From: Chloroflexota bacterium
Lineage (GTDB): Bacteria; Chloroflexota; UBA6077; FW602-bin22; CADDYW01
NCBI GenBank assembly: GCA_021324795.1
Contig: JAJPIK010000027.1
Coordinates: forward strand, 1-64,000
Direction of reading: 5' to 3'
Length of the DNA: 64,000 nucleotides
Part shown: positions 42,904 through 51,509 of the stretch, in pieces
Position numbering within the stretch: the first letter of the stretch is position 1
Layout: each line of letters starts with the position of its first letter
The notes under the pieces: model-generated
Database searches by the model: none
What the model was told of the DNA's origin: nothing
The model's input: only the letters and a program-made list of their open reading frames with translations
Translations under genes and position numbers: made by a program

Positions 42904-44160
42904 TTATGGAAGAATAGCGCGCAGCCAACCCTTGAAGCGTCCGCTTGCTCGGCGAGTGTCAGCGGAATAGCGAGCAGTGCGTCCAGAGACCGAACGCATG
43001 TCGGTCGCTCGATCTCCGTACCGGGCGCCCCAGAGTATCAGGCCCACGCCGGTTGCGTAGGCTGATCCACTGACCGTGTCCACCAGCCCGTGGATGCCGT
43101 GGGGCGTTCCTTCTCGCACGGGTAACTGGAGAACCTCGGATGCCAGGTCGATAATCCCACTCAGTTGTGAGGTGCCACCAACCAGCACAACCCCGGCTGG
43201 CAACAATCCATCGTAGCCTGATCGTTTGATCTCGGACTGGACCATCAAGAACGTTTCTTGCAAGCGGGCTTCCGCTACTTCACAAATCGCCAGGCGCGGC
43301 ACGCTTTCGACGTGGCTGCGGCCAAAGGTGGTGACCTCGACCATCTCTTGGGGATCGACGTCACGGGTGAAAGCGTATGCGTGCTTGATTTTCAATTCAT
43401 CAGCTTCGGCAAACGGCGTCCGCAAACGCACGGCAATGTCATTCGTGATGTGATTGCCACCAACTGAGAGGACACCGGTATGCCAGACACTGCCGTCGAC
43501 GAAGATCGCGATCTCAGTTGTCCCACCGCCGATGTCAACCAGAGCGACGCCCATTTCTTTCTCTTCGTCGGTGAGAACTGCCTCGCTCGCGGCTAATGGC
43601 TTCAAAACAACTTGATCGACGTCAATGCCGATCTGATGGAAGCATTTCGTCAAGTTCTGAATTGCAGTCACCGCGCCAGTCACGATGTGAGCTTCGACGT
43701 CGAGACGATAGCCGAGCATCGCTACGGGATTTCGGACCCCTTCTTGACCATCGACGATGAAGTGGCGCGGGATCGCATGGACGATCTCCCGGTTGCTCGG
43801 CACGTTGATCACGCGCGCGGCATCCAGAGCACGGGCGACGTCTTCTTCAGAAATCGTTCGATCGGGATGTGAAACCGCGACGACGCCCCGGTTATTCAAG
43901 GACGTCACGTGAGCGCCGGCCAATCCAACATAGGCACTCACAACTTTGTAACCAGAAACGCGCTCAGCTTTCTCAACCGAGGCAGCGATCGATTCGACTG
44001 TCTGCTCGATGTCGACGACGACGCCCTTGCGTAAACCTCGCGAAGGCGCGACGCCCACGCCGATGACGTGTACGCTATTGTTGCGACTGATCTCGGCAAT
44101 TAGCGTCGTTACTTTGGTCGTGCCGGCGTCGACTCCGACAACGATGCGCTCCTTGGCCAC
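42904..44160 (-). CDS. ftsA: Cell division protein FtsA
   Basis: Actin-like protein that anchors FtsZ to the membrane. 418 residues. Actin-fold motifs: [16 protein letters not shown] (phosphate 1), [16 protein letters not shown] (phosphate 2), [14 protein letters not shown] (adenosine). The SHS2/1C domain lies at about 85-165. The C-terminal membrane helix is basic-amphipathic ([12 protein letters not shown]). A clear promoter lies upstream at 44237-44265. Confidence 0.96.
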   Translation of the reverse strand: MAKERIVVGVDAGTTKVTTLIAEISRNNSVHVIGVGVAPSRGLRKGVVVDIEQTVESIAASVEKAERVSGYKVVSAYVGLAGAHVTSLNNRGVVAVSHPDRTISEEDVARALDAARVINVPSNREIVHAIPRHFIVDGQEGVRNPVAMLGYRLDVEAHIVTGAVTAIQNLTKCFHQIGIDVDQVVLKPLAASEAVLTDEEKEMGVALVDIGGGTTEIAIFVDGSVWHTGVLSVGGNHITNDIAVRLRTPFAEADELKIKHAYAFTRDVDPQEMVEVTTFGRSHVESVPRLAICEVAEARLQETFLMVQSEIKRSGYDGLLPAGVVLVGGTSQLSGIIDLASEVLQLPVREGTPHGIHGLVDTVSGSAYATGVGLILWGARYGDRATDMRSVSGRTARYSADTRRASGRFKGWLRAILP

Positions 44161-44236
44161 CCTTGCCCTACCCCCGGCTTGAAAAGGTTGCCACTGAGTT
44201 CAGCGGCGCCTACCGCTCGCTCCGCCGGTCCTGCCG

Positions 44237-44265
44237 ATTATACTCCGGACCAACAGGCCGAGCAA
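44237..44265 (-). promoter_or_regulatory. ftsA-ftsZ promoter
   Basis: On the minus strand TTGCTC (44260-44265) and TATAAT (44237-44242) with a 17-base spacer, in the 122-base gap between sbp and ftsA. The start site is near 44230, about 70 bases before the ftsA start. Confidence 0.7.
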
Positions 44266-44282
44266 TAGGTAGCGGGCGACTC

Positions 44283-44651
44283 TTATGAAGTTTCTCTGCT
44301 TGGCTCGGGACGCACGCGTCGAAATCGAAAGACTAAGAGACGGCGAATCTGAGCCAGATTGCCGAATACGCGTACCCCAAATCCAACCACGGCAGCGAGA
44401 TTGAGCTGGACGCCGAGTCGGTCGCCGACGTAGGTGAGCAATCCGGCCAGGAACATGTTCGAAAGGAGACCGGAGATGAAGAGGGTCGTGTCGTAATCGC
44501 CCTCGAGCTCGGCGCGGGTGGCTCCGAGAATCGAATCCAGCGCCGCCAGGATCGCAATCGCGGTGTAGCGTGCATACTCGGCCGGGATCGAAACCGAAAA
44601 GATCAATCCAAACAGCACGCCGGCGAAGAGGCCAAGGGCAGGCAGCCACAT
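44283..44651 (-). CDS. sbp: Small basic protein, DUF1290 family
   Basis: 122 residues, three or four membrane helices. The family pattern is clear: MWLPALGLFAGVLFGLIFSV at the start, IPAEYARYTAIAILAALDSI, FISGLLSNMFLAGLLTYVGD and FGVRVFGNLAQIRR at the end. In Bacillus-type genomes this gene lies just before ftsA; the same order is kept here. Start at 44651 with GAGGAT 4 bases upstream; 7 bases after the protease gene. Likely affects cell envelope or division; exact role unknown. Confidence 0.9.
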   Translation of the reverse strand: MWLPALGLFAGVLFGLIFSVSIPAEYARYTAIAILAALDSILGATRAELEGDYDTTLFISGLLSNMFLAGLLTYVGDRLGVQLNLAAVVGFGVRVFGNLAQIRRLLVFRFRRVRPEPSRETS

Positions 44652-44658
44652 TCTATCC

Positions 44659-46065
44659 TCAGGAGCCTCCCCGCGCGAGTTGTTGAGCAATTCGTTGGGC
44701 GGTGTTCCCTTCGATCGAGAAGCCGATCAGTGGTTCGGCCGATCGGTGAGTAAATCGAATTTCGTCGTTGATCCCGATCACATTGCCCGATAGATCCAGT
44801 AGCATGCCGCCACTATCGCCCGGCAAAATGTAAATGTTTGAGAGAATGACTGGTGGATCGCTCATCGTCAGACGCTGAAACGTCCCGATACGAACGGCCG
44901 GTGGCGTTGGGAAGAAAGGCGAATAGCCAAGTGCACCAATCGTTTGGTCTGGTTCCACCCGACTGGCCGGCCCGAACCCTGCGGGCATAACGCCGGGACC
45001 GATTGCTTGAGCAGGTGTCTGGATGACCGCTAGGTCATCGTTGGGATCGGCACCGATGATCCGAGCCGGTAGAGCTGTTCCATTGATGTAAGTCACTTTC
45101 AAAGCCAGCGCGTTATTGACCACGTGATCGTTGGTCAAGACATCGCCATTCTTGTCTAGGACGACGCCGGATGCAAGACCAGCCCCATCGGGTAAGACAA
45201 CGTCAATGCGCACGAGTGATGGCAGCGCTTTCGCCGCGCTTGCCTTGATCGCGGCCTGGGTTTGGCTGTTGGGGTTCAGAAGCTGGCCAAGCGGCGCGAC
45301 GAGCTGGTCAGCGGCGTTTTCTGGTACGATGGCCGCGGCTGGCACCACGCCAAGCTCCTTGGCAAGATCGCCGGCATTCACGACGGTGACATCCCCCGGT
45401 TGCGCAAACGGCGTTGCGACGCTCCACTGTTGAAACGCGGCGCGCTCACAGCGAACGACAAAGACGTTCCCAAAGCTTGCCGCGGATTGGGGAAGCCCGA
45501 AGTCGTCCAGAGGATCCGGATCGGCGAAGTAACGAGCGCGAATCGCGGGATTCTGATTGAGAATTGCCAGGTGACGCGCGACGACCTGTGACCAGGAAAG
45601 AGTGCTATCGACGCGATTATCGCCGGTCGGCGGAATCTGCTGTGTCTTGGCGAGCGTTGGATCCAGCCCAAGCTGGGTGAAAATGTCGAAGACGTTTAGC
45701 AACTGAACGTGTCCGGTTTCTGGATGCCATTGCAAGAGTGCCTTTTGCGTCGCCTGGGTCAGGTAGCCGCCAAAAGTGAAGCGACGCGACGCGGGATAAC
45801 CGAGGCGATCGACGTCACCGAGGCGGGTGAATTCACTGTAGAAGTTTGCACTGCCGTCATTGGTAATCGTAAAGCCAGCAGCGATGCCCTGACCACTTGC
45901 TTGCGAGTAGAAATGTCCGCCTGGCACTGGGAAATCAGGTAGCGTCACAAATCCATCAGCAGCTAAGGCGGGAGAGGTTGTCGTTAACCCCAAAGTCAGG
46001 CTAATGATGAATCTGAACAGATGAAAAAACACGCGTTTAGTCGATCCTCTTCGAAGGCTGCACAC
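44659..46065 (-). CDS. Secreted trypsin-like (HtrA-type) serine protease with N-terminal LGYP module
   Basis: 468 residues. Signal peptide ends near ALA-AD at 35-36. Residues 65-225 form a module with FYSEFTRLG, LGYPASRRF and NPAIRARYFA, also found in the GH18-like protein at 51510. Then a chymotrypsin-fold protease with His314 (TNDHVV), Asp344 (NDDLAVIQ) and Ser418 (PGDSGG); no PDZ domain. GTG 46065 is chosen for its GGAGAGG site 5 bases upstream; an earlier GTG at 46080 covers that site. Lies directly upstream of sbp and ftsA. Confidence 0.85.
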   Translation of the reverse strand: MCSLRRGSTKRVFFHLFRFIISLTLGLTTTSPALAADGFVTLPDFPVPGGHFYSQASGQGIAAGFTITNDGSANFYSEFTRLGDVDRLGYPASRRFTFGGYLTQATQKALLQWHPETGHVQLLNVFDIFTQLGLDPTLAKTQQIPPTGDNRVDSTLSWSQVVARHLAILNQNPAIRARYFADPDPLDDFGLPQSAASFGNVFVVRCERAAFQQWSVATPFAQPGDVTVVNAGDLAKELGVVPAAAIVPENAADQLVAPLGQLLNPNSQTQAAIKASAAKALPSLVRIDVVLPDGAGLASGVVLDKNGDVLTNDHVVNNALALKVTYINGTALPARIIGADPNDDLAVIQTPAQAIGPGVMPAGFGPASRVEPDQTIGALGYSPFFPTPPAVRIGTFQRLTMSDPPVILSNIYILPGDSGGMLLDLSGNVIGINDEIRFTHRSAEPLIGFSIEGNTAQRIAQQLARGGS

Positions 46066-46100
46066 GGACGACCTCTCCACATCATTAAGGTCTGACGATC

Positions 46101-46106
46101 ATTATA
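46101..46106 (-). promoter_or_regulatory. -10 box of the protease gene
   Basis: TATAAT on the minus strand about 35 bases before the GTG at 46065, giving a start site near 46094 and a short leader containing the ribosome site. No strong -35. Confidence 0.5.
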
Positions 46107-46219
46107 GCGCCGTTTCGGTCGATAGGGCGGCTGTCATGCGACGGTGACGACAGAGGTACGTCTGGTCTCGAACTTGCTGGACCTTTCGCGCTGTGCTCTA
46201 TTGAGCTAACGAGGGGTCC

Positions 46220-46753
46220 ATGGTACGAGCAGTCCAACGGTCGCTGGTGATCAGCGCGCCAATCACCGGGCCAGACTTGATCCCGATCACCCTGAAAATC
46301 AATGGTCAGTCCTTTCAGCTTCAAGTCGAGCCGAGGCGTTCGCTCTTGGACGTGATTCGTCTCGACTTAGGGCTAACCGGTGCGAAACGGGTTTGTAACT
46401 TGGGGGAATGTGGTGCCTGCACGATTCTCGCGAATGGCAAACCAATCTATGCCTGTCTGGCGCTGGCAATCGAGTGTCAGGATAAAGAGATCTTGACGAT
46501 CGAAGGATTGGCAGTCGACGGACAGCTCGATCCGATCCAAGATGCGTTCATCCGTTACGACGCCGTTCAGTGCGGCTATTGCACGCCAGGTCAGGTGCTT
46601 GCCGCGAAGGCGCTCTTTGCCAGCAACCCGCGACCAAGTGATGAAGAGATCGATCGCGCGATGTCGGGCAACCTCTGCCGCTGTGGGACCTATTCTCATA
46701 TCCGTGACGCGCTCCGCGGGCTGCGGGAGAATCCGTCAGGAGGTAAGCGGTGA
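46220..46753 (+). CDS. Molybdenum hydroxylase, 2Fe-2S subunit (CoxS/XdhC-like small subunit)
   Basis: 177 residues with two [2Fe-2S] sites: plant-type cysteines 59, 64, 67 and 79 (CNLGECGAC, YAC) and the helical-domain cysteines 118, 121, 153 and 155 (CGYC, CRC). It passes electrons from the Mo centre to FAD. First gene of a three-subunit xanthine-dehydrogenase-family enzyme. The N terminus is about 20 residues longer than usual. The stop overlaps the next GTG. Confidence 0.95.
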   Translation: MVRAVQRSLVISAPITGPDLIPITLKINGQSFQLQVEPRRSLLDVIRLDLGLTGAKRVCNLGECGACTILANGKPIYACLALAIECQDKEILTIEGLAVDGQLDPIQDAFIRYDAVQCGYCTPGQVLAAKALFASNPRPSDEEIDRAMSGNLCRCGTYSHIRDALRGLRENPSGGKR

Positions 46754-49059
46754 CGAGAGTCGCGACTAGCCAGGTTGAAATCGAAGGACAGACCTATACT
46801 CGCTATACGATTTGGTCAGGGACCGAACTCCCCCTCTGGAAGACCAATGCTGCCCTTGCAGTAGTTGGACGCGACGTGCCCCGGGTCGACGCCGAGAGCA
46901 AGGTGACCGGCCGGGCACGCTATACCGCCGATCGTCTGCGGCCAGGTACTCTGTTCGCCAAGGTCTTGCGTTCCCCCTATGCACACGCGCGCATTCGTCG
47001 ACTTGATCTTGCCCGTGCGGCGGCCATGCCAGGGGTGCGAGTAGTGATCTGCCATCGCACGACACCGTCAATCAGCTTGAGCAATGGTCAACCCCTTTTC
47101 GACCGCACCGTACGCTATTTTGGTCAGGCGGTTGCCGCGGTTGCCGCCGATAGCGAAGAGATTGCCGAGGACGCGCTCACTGAGATCAACGTCGTCTACG
47201 AGCCTTTGCCTTTCGTCATCGATCCAGCCAAGGCCAGAGAACCCGGAGCGCCTTTGGTTCAGCCATGTGGGAATCTCCTGCCGCACGGTTACCCGCAGAC
47301 GTATGAGCGGGGCGATTTGGAGCGAGGGCATCAGGAGGCTGAGGTGACGGTGGAGCTTGAGTGTCGAACTCAGGCTGTCGTGCACCAATGCTTCGAGCCC
47401 CACTGTGCCCTTGCTGAATGGGACGGCGAGGGACTGAACATCTGGACCTCGACCCAATACATCCACGGCATAGCGGACGACGTCGCCCAGAAGTTGCGAA
47501 TTCCCCAGAACCGGATTCGCGTTCTCTCCGAGGCGATCGGCGGTGGCTTTGGCAGTAAGCAGTTCGCTGGCGAGGAAGTTTATCTCGCTGCACTGCTCGC
47601 CCGTCAGGCCGGGCGGCCGGTCCTCGTGTACTTCGATCGCATCGAAGAATCGATTGCGACTGGCTACCGTGAGCCAACCATCCAGAGCATTCGTCTGGGC
47701 GCGCGGTGCGATGGAACGCTCACTTTCATCGAGCACGAGGTGACCGTGGGCGTTGGTAGCTACGGCAGCCACGCGATGATGGTCTGTGGACCATCCCAGT
47801 TGCTCTATCGCTGCCCGAACGTGCGTACCGTGGAGCATGCGGTCTACACGAACTTGGCGCCGGCCCGTGCGTTTCGCGCACCAGGCTACACTGAGGGAAC
47901 TTTCGCGCTCGAATCGGCGATGGACGAACTCGCCAAGAAGCTCAATCTCGACCCTCTTCTTTTGCGACGACGCAACGAAGTCGATTTCGATCAGGTGAGT
48001 CGGCAGCAATACTCGCTGGATCCGATCGACGAGATGTACTGCCTTGGTGCCGCGATGGCTGGTTGGGATCAGCCAAAGCCTGAGCCTAGCCGCCCGAGCT
48101 GTCGCCGCGGACGCGGTATCGCCTCGCAAATCTGGGGTGGTGGTGGCGGTCCACCCGCTTATGCCTGGGTCAAAGTGGACTCGACCGGCACCGCCGATGT
48201 CGTTGTCGGATCCCAGGATATTGGGACGGGCACTCGGACAGCGCTGGCGCAGGTCGCCGCCGAGGAGCTTGGTTTACGTCTGACTGACGTCCGCATTTCC
48301 GAGGGCGACACGCTCAACGGACCTTACACGCCTGGGAGCGGTGGGTCGATGACCGTCGCGTCGGTTGGTCCAGCGGTTCGCGCCGCGGCTCAGCAGGCGC
48401 ATGAATCCATGCTACAGGTCGCAGCACACGTGCTCCAGTGGCCGGTTGATCAGATCACGATCAAAGACAGCGTGGTCCATTACGGGATGACGGGCGAGTG
48501 CGAGGCTTCGCTGCCAGACGTCTTAGCAAAGGTCAGCCCATTCGCGATCATTGGCCAGGGAGATCGCGGGCCCAACCCACAAGACGTGGCGATTCGAACC
48601 TTTGGAGTGCAGTTTGCCGAGGTCGAGGTCGACGTCGCGACTGGCGAGGTGCAAGTCGTCAATCAGTACGCTGTCCACGACTGCGGCCGAGTGATTAGTC
48701 CCAGACAGGCCGACAGTCAAATCGCGGGCGGGATTACCCAGGGTGTTGGCTATGCGTTGACCGAGGAGCTCGTCGTCGATCCGCAAACCGGTGTCGTCCT
48801 CAACCCCAACCTGGAAAGCTACCTGATTCCAACCGTCGCGGATAGTCCGCAGGTGGCTAGCCGGCCATTCGGCATGATCGACCAGGTGGATAATTCGTTA
48901 GGCGTCAAAGGTCTCGGCGAGCCACCGATCATTCCGGTCGCACCGGCCGTGGCAAATGCGATCGCTGATGCGATTGGTGTACGTATCACCGATTTACCGA
49001 TCACTCCGGCTAAAATCCTCGCCGCCTTGAATCAGGAGATCTCCCATGCAAGCGTTTGA
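46750..49059 (+). CDS. Molybdenum hydroxylase, molybdopterin-binding large subunit
   Basis: 769 residues, xanthine dehydrogenase/CO dehydrogenase family. Begins VGRDVPRVDAESKVTGRARYTAD-like segment (about 38-60), has GGGFGSKQ near 270, ARAFRAPG near 375, and GEPPIIPVAPAVANA near 725 with the active-site Glu of the GLGEPP loop. The VAYRCSFR loop with selanylcysteine typical of CO dehydrogenase is absent, so this is a hydroxylase of an aromatic or purine substrate, not CO dehydrogenase. GTG start, 4-base overlap with the small subunit. Confidence 0.93.
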   Translation: MTRVATSQVEIEGQTYTRYTIWSGTELPLWKTNAALAVVGRDVPRVDAESKVTGRARYTADRLRPGTLFAKVLRSPYAHARIRRLDLARAAAMPGVRVVICHRTTPSISLSNGQPLFDRTVRYFGQAVAAVAADSEEIAEDALTEINVVYEPLPFVIDPAKAREPGAPLVQPCGNLLPHGYPQTYERGDLERGHQEAEVTVELECRTQAVVHQCFEPHCALAEWDGEGLNIWTSTQYIHGIADDVAQKLRIPQNRIRVLSEAIGGGFGSKQFAGEEVYLAALLARQAGRPVLVYFDRIEESIATGYREPTIQSIRLGARCDGTLTFIEHEVTVGVGSYGSHAMMVCGPSQLLYRCPNVRTVEHAVYTNLAPARAFRAPGYTEGTFALESAMDELAKKLNLDPLLLRRRNEVDFDQVSRQQYSLDPIDEMYCLGAAMAGWDQPKPEPSRPSCRRGRGIASQIWGGGGGPPAYAWVKVDSTGTADVVVGSQDIGTGTRTALAQVAAEELGLRLTDVRISEGDTLNGPYTPGSGGSMTVASVGPAVRAAAQQAHESMLQVAAHVLQWPVDQITIKDSVVHYGMTGECEASLPDVLAKVSPFAIIGQGDRGPNPQDVAIRTFGVQFAEVEVDVATGEVQVVNQYAVHDCGRVISPRQADSQIAGGITQGVGYALTEELVVDPQTGVVLNPNLESYLIPTVADSPQVASRPFGMIDQVDNSLGVKGLGEPPIIPVAPAVANAIADAIGVRITDLPITPAKILAALNQEISHASV

Positions 49060-50017
49060 GCACGTCGACGCGATGACTGCGCGAGAGGCGGTTCAGTTGC
49101 TTGCCACGGATCCGCAAGCTCGGGCAATTGCCGGCGGGACCGACCTGATTCCGGAAATGCGTCTTGGAGTTCGGTGTCCTGACCGTTTGGTTAATTTGAA
49201 GACGATTCGCGACGCCTCGGGCATTCAAGAACTAGACGGGTACGTCCAGATTGGTGCGCTTACTCCCTTGAGCGACGTCGCACAGCATCCGCTGATTCAG
49301 AGCAAATTTCCGTGTCTCGTTCAGGCGATCCTTGACGCCGCGTCTCCCCAAATTCGCAATCTGGCGACGCTGGGCGGCAACCTTTGCCAAGATTCGCGCT
49401 GTTGGTATTTCCGAGGCCCGTTCCATTGTTGGCTGAAGGGGGGAACCTACTGCAACGCTGAGCACGGTGACAATCGGCACCAGGCGATCTTCGGCGGTGG
49501 TCCTTGCTTCACCGTTCATCCTTCAGATCCAGCGACGGCGTTGCTGGCTTTACGGGCTCGGCTGGGCGTGATTGGCCTCGACGGTGAGCGAAACTTATCG
49601 ATCGCTCAGTTCTTCGTCTTGCCCCACGATAACCATCGCTCGCTGAATTGCTTGCAGCCAGGTGAAGTGTTGAACCGCATTGACCTTCCCTGGCCGGCTT
49701 CCGGGGAGCGAGCAATATTCCTCAAAGCTATGGATCGGGCGGCATTCAGCTTTGCGCTGGCCAGTATCGCGTGCGTTCTCAAGCTCGAAGGAGAACGGAT
49801 CAACTCGGCACGAGTGGTCTTGGGAGGCGTAGCGCCAATCCCATGGCGAGCCAACGCCTGCGAACGAGCGCTCATTGGTCAGACGTTGAACGACAAAACG
49901 ATCAAGCAAGCGGCAGACCTCGCGACCCGAGGAGCCCGACCATTGGCCATGAATGGCTACAAACTGCCTTTGGTCCGGGCTTTAGTCGAGCGAGCCTTAG
50001 ACCAGCTCGCTTCCTAG
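49046..50017 (+). CDS. Molybdenum hydroxylase, FAD subunit with Cys-rich insertion
   Basis: 323 residues, FAD-binding type PCMH fold (AIAGGTDLIPEM near 27-38, TLGGNL near 108-113) and a CO_deh_flav C-terminal domain. Between 114 and 154 lies an insertion with Cys114, Cys119, Cys128, Cys136 and Cys154 (NLCQDSRCWYF, FHCW, TYCNAEHGDN). A similar loop in 4-hydroxybenzoyl-CoA reductase holds an extra [4Fe-4S] cluster. ATG 49046 overlaps the large subunit by 14 bases. Completes the small-large-medium enzyme. Confidence 0.9.
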   Translation: MQAFEHVDAMTAREAVQLLATDPQARAIAGGTDLIPEMRLGVRCPDRLVNLKTIRDASGIQELDGYVQIGALTPLSDVAQHPLIQSKFPCLVQAILDAASPQIRNLATLGGNLCQDSRCWYFRGPFHCWLKGGTYCNAEHGDNRHQAIFGGGPCFTVHPSDPATALLALRARLGVIGLDGERNLSIAQFFVLPHDNHRSLNCLQPGEVLNRIDLPWPASGERAIFLKAMDRAAFSFALASIACVLKLEGERINSARVVLGGVAPIPWRANACERALIGQTLNDKTIKQAADLATRGARPLAMNGYKLPLVRALVERALDQLAS

Positions 50018-50076
50018 ATCATGAAGCATAGCGCGTAAGCGGACGCTCCAACGTCAGGTGAGACCGTTCTGCACTC

Positions 50077-51084
50077 TCACTCCACGCCATTGACCTCGGA
50101 CTGGAAATGCTGAACGAGTTCGATTGCCCCATTAGTTGGCGATGCCTCGGCAAGCCAACGGGTCGACAGATCCGCGAGCTCGGCCGAGAGCGAAGGGTTG
50201 TCACGGTTCTCGATGAAGCGGCGAACGATTGCTAGGCGGCCATGCTCGGCGTTGGTGTCGAAGTTGTCCAACTCGTCGATCATCGCCTGGACGTCTGCGG
50301 TCAGGCGGGCGATGCGGGCTCGGGCTATCTCGCGACCTTCTTCGGTGGTCAACTTCTCGACGAAGTCGTTGCGCTTACCGTCGATCCAGGTCGGAATTCG
50401 CTCTCCAAGGTAGGTTCGGAGGTAGGATTCGAGGTTCTGGGCTAGGAACGCTGAAAGGTCTTCGCCTCGCCGAGCGTAGTCTTGCTCCTGACGATGCAGA
50501 CTGATCTGAATGTTGCGGTAGAAGGCGGGCAGACCAATGTTTGCATCAATCGTGTCGGCATCGTAGAGTGAGAGCGCAGCCGGAGTTGAATCCGGGCGGG
50601 GCTTGAGGTGAGCACGAATGATCTCACGCACAGCCGCGCAAAACTCGTCGCTATATCCGTAGTCCAGCAACAGGGCGGTCGCGATTTCGCTGCCCGAATG
50701 ATGGTGGACAGTGTTGGTCAAACCCATCTGGTCGTAGAGCATGGTGACCCGATTCTGGCGGGCCGGTGGAAGCTTCTCGTTGATCCAGAAGCCGTCGGCA
50801 TCGAGGACACGCTTTCCGTCGCGCATCATGATTTCACCATCGTAGGCCTTGGTGACGTCGTGCAAGGTCGCGGCAAATTCCAGGACGCGCAGGTCGCCAT
50901 CAATGCGCGCGGCAATTGTCCGTGCCAGGTTGCGGACCCGCATCACGTGGTCGAAGGTATAATTGCGCCACGAGAAACCGACCCAAATCTCATCCCAGAG
51001 CTGATAGGTCTCACGGACCAAATCCTCCAGATCGGCGAGCACCGCTTGATCATGGACTGTCAGTGCTCCGGTGATTATCGCCAT
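50077..51084 (-). CDS. HD-domain phosphohydrolase
   Basis: 335 residues. Metal motif: His in YTFDHVMRVRNLA, His-Asp in ATLHDVTKAYDGE, then HHHSGSEIA and DADTIDANIG with further ligands. HD enzymes hydrolyse nucleotides or phosphate esters; the substrate is not known. The C-terminal third is helical. Convergent with the molybdenum hydroxylase operon; stands alone. Confidence 0.82.
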   Translation of the reverse strand: MAIITGALTVHDQAVLADLEDLVRETYQLWDEIWVGFSWRNYTFDHVMRVRNLARTIAARIDGDLRVLEFAATLHDVTKAYDGEIMMRDGKRVLDADGFWINEKLPPARQNRVTMLYDQMGLTNTVHHHSGSEIATALLLDYGYSDEFCAAVREIIRAHLKPRPDSTPAALSLYDADTIDANIGLPAFYRNIQISLHRQEQDYARRGEDLSAFLAQNLESYLRTYLGERIPTWIDGKRNDFVEKLTTEEGREIARARIARLTADVQAMIDELDNFDTNAEHGRLAIVRRFIENRDNPSLSAELADLSTRWLAEASPTNGAIELVQHFQSEVNGVE

Positions 51085-51245
51085 CCCGAATCAGACCTCC
51101 CAGGAATTACCTTAGGCAAGCAATGGCACCAGTATAGCATGGCTTTGAAAAGTCAGGTAAAGCCCTACAGAAAGTGCAAGGGTTCCCTGACACACCTTCT
51201 GTACAGAATCCTCTATCCTGTTCATGGATGATGAATCCAGCGGTT

Positions 51246-51281
51246 GGGAGTGAACAACGACCGCGCCCGATGTTCACTCCC
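51246..51281. repeat. Inverted repeat in the 51085-51457 intergenic region
   Basis: GGGAGTGAACA (51246-51256) pairs perfectly with TGTTCACTCCC (51271-51281); outer words CGGTT and AACCG add pairs. No T tract follows. The remaining intergenic sequence shows no gene. Confidence 0.5.
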
Positions 51282-51457
51282 GATCAACCGTGCTGGATGG
51301 CTTATCCCAAGGCGAGGTTCACCAGGCTCGGTGGTTGGACAACGCTTTGTTGATCGCTCTGATGGCGGGACTTACCCGCTAGGTTAATACTCTCCTCTAG
51401 CCGAGGGTAAGGTGGCCGATCTGGTCCCAATCCCTTGGTTTTTTATTTCCTTCCTCC

Positions 51458-51486
51458 TTGCCGACCGCTCGATTTCGCCTTATACT
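51458..51486 (+). promoter_or_regulatory. Promoter of the GH18-like gene
   Basis: TTGCCG (51458-51463) and TATACT (51481-51486) with exactly 17 bases between. The start site near 51493 leaves a leader of about 17 bases that contains the GGAGGA ribosome site. It also shows that the open frame from 51435 is not the real start. Confidence 0.75.
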
Positions 51487-51509
51487 GGCTGGCCACCAGC
51501 GGAGGATAT

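Noticed and set aside
44200-44649. Minus-strand open frame overlapping the small basic protein
   Set aside because: Different frame of the sbp gene with Arg/Ser-rich translation; DUF1290 similarity lies in the other frame.
46750-49059. Aerobic CO dehydrogenase large subunit
   Set aside because: The diagnostic active-site loop with CSFR is missing; the enzyme is another member of the family.
51435-51509. Longer N terminus for the GH18-like protein
   Set aside because: This stretch contains its promoter, and the signal peptide begins only at 51510.
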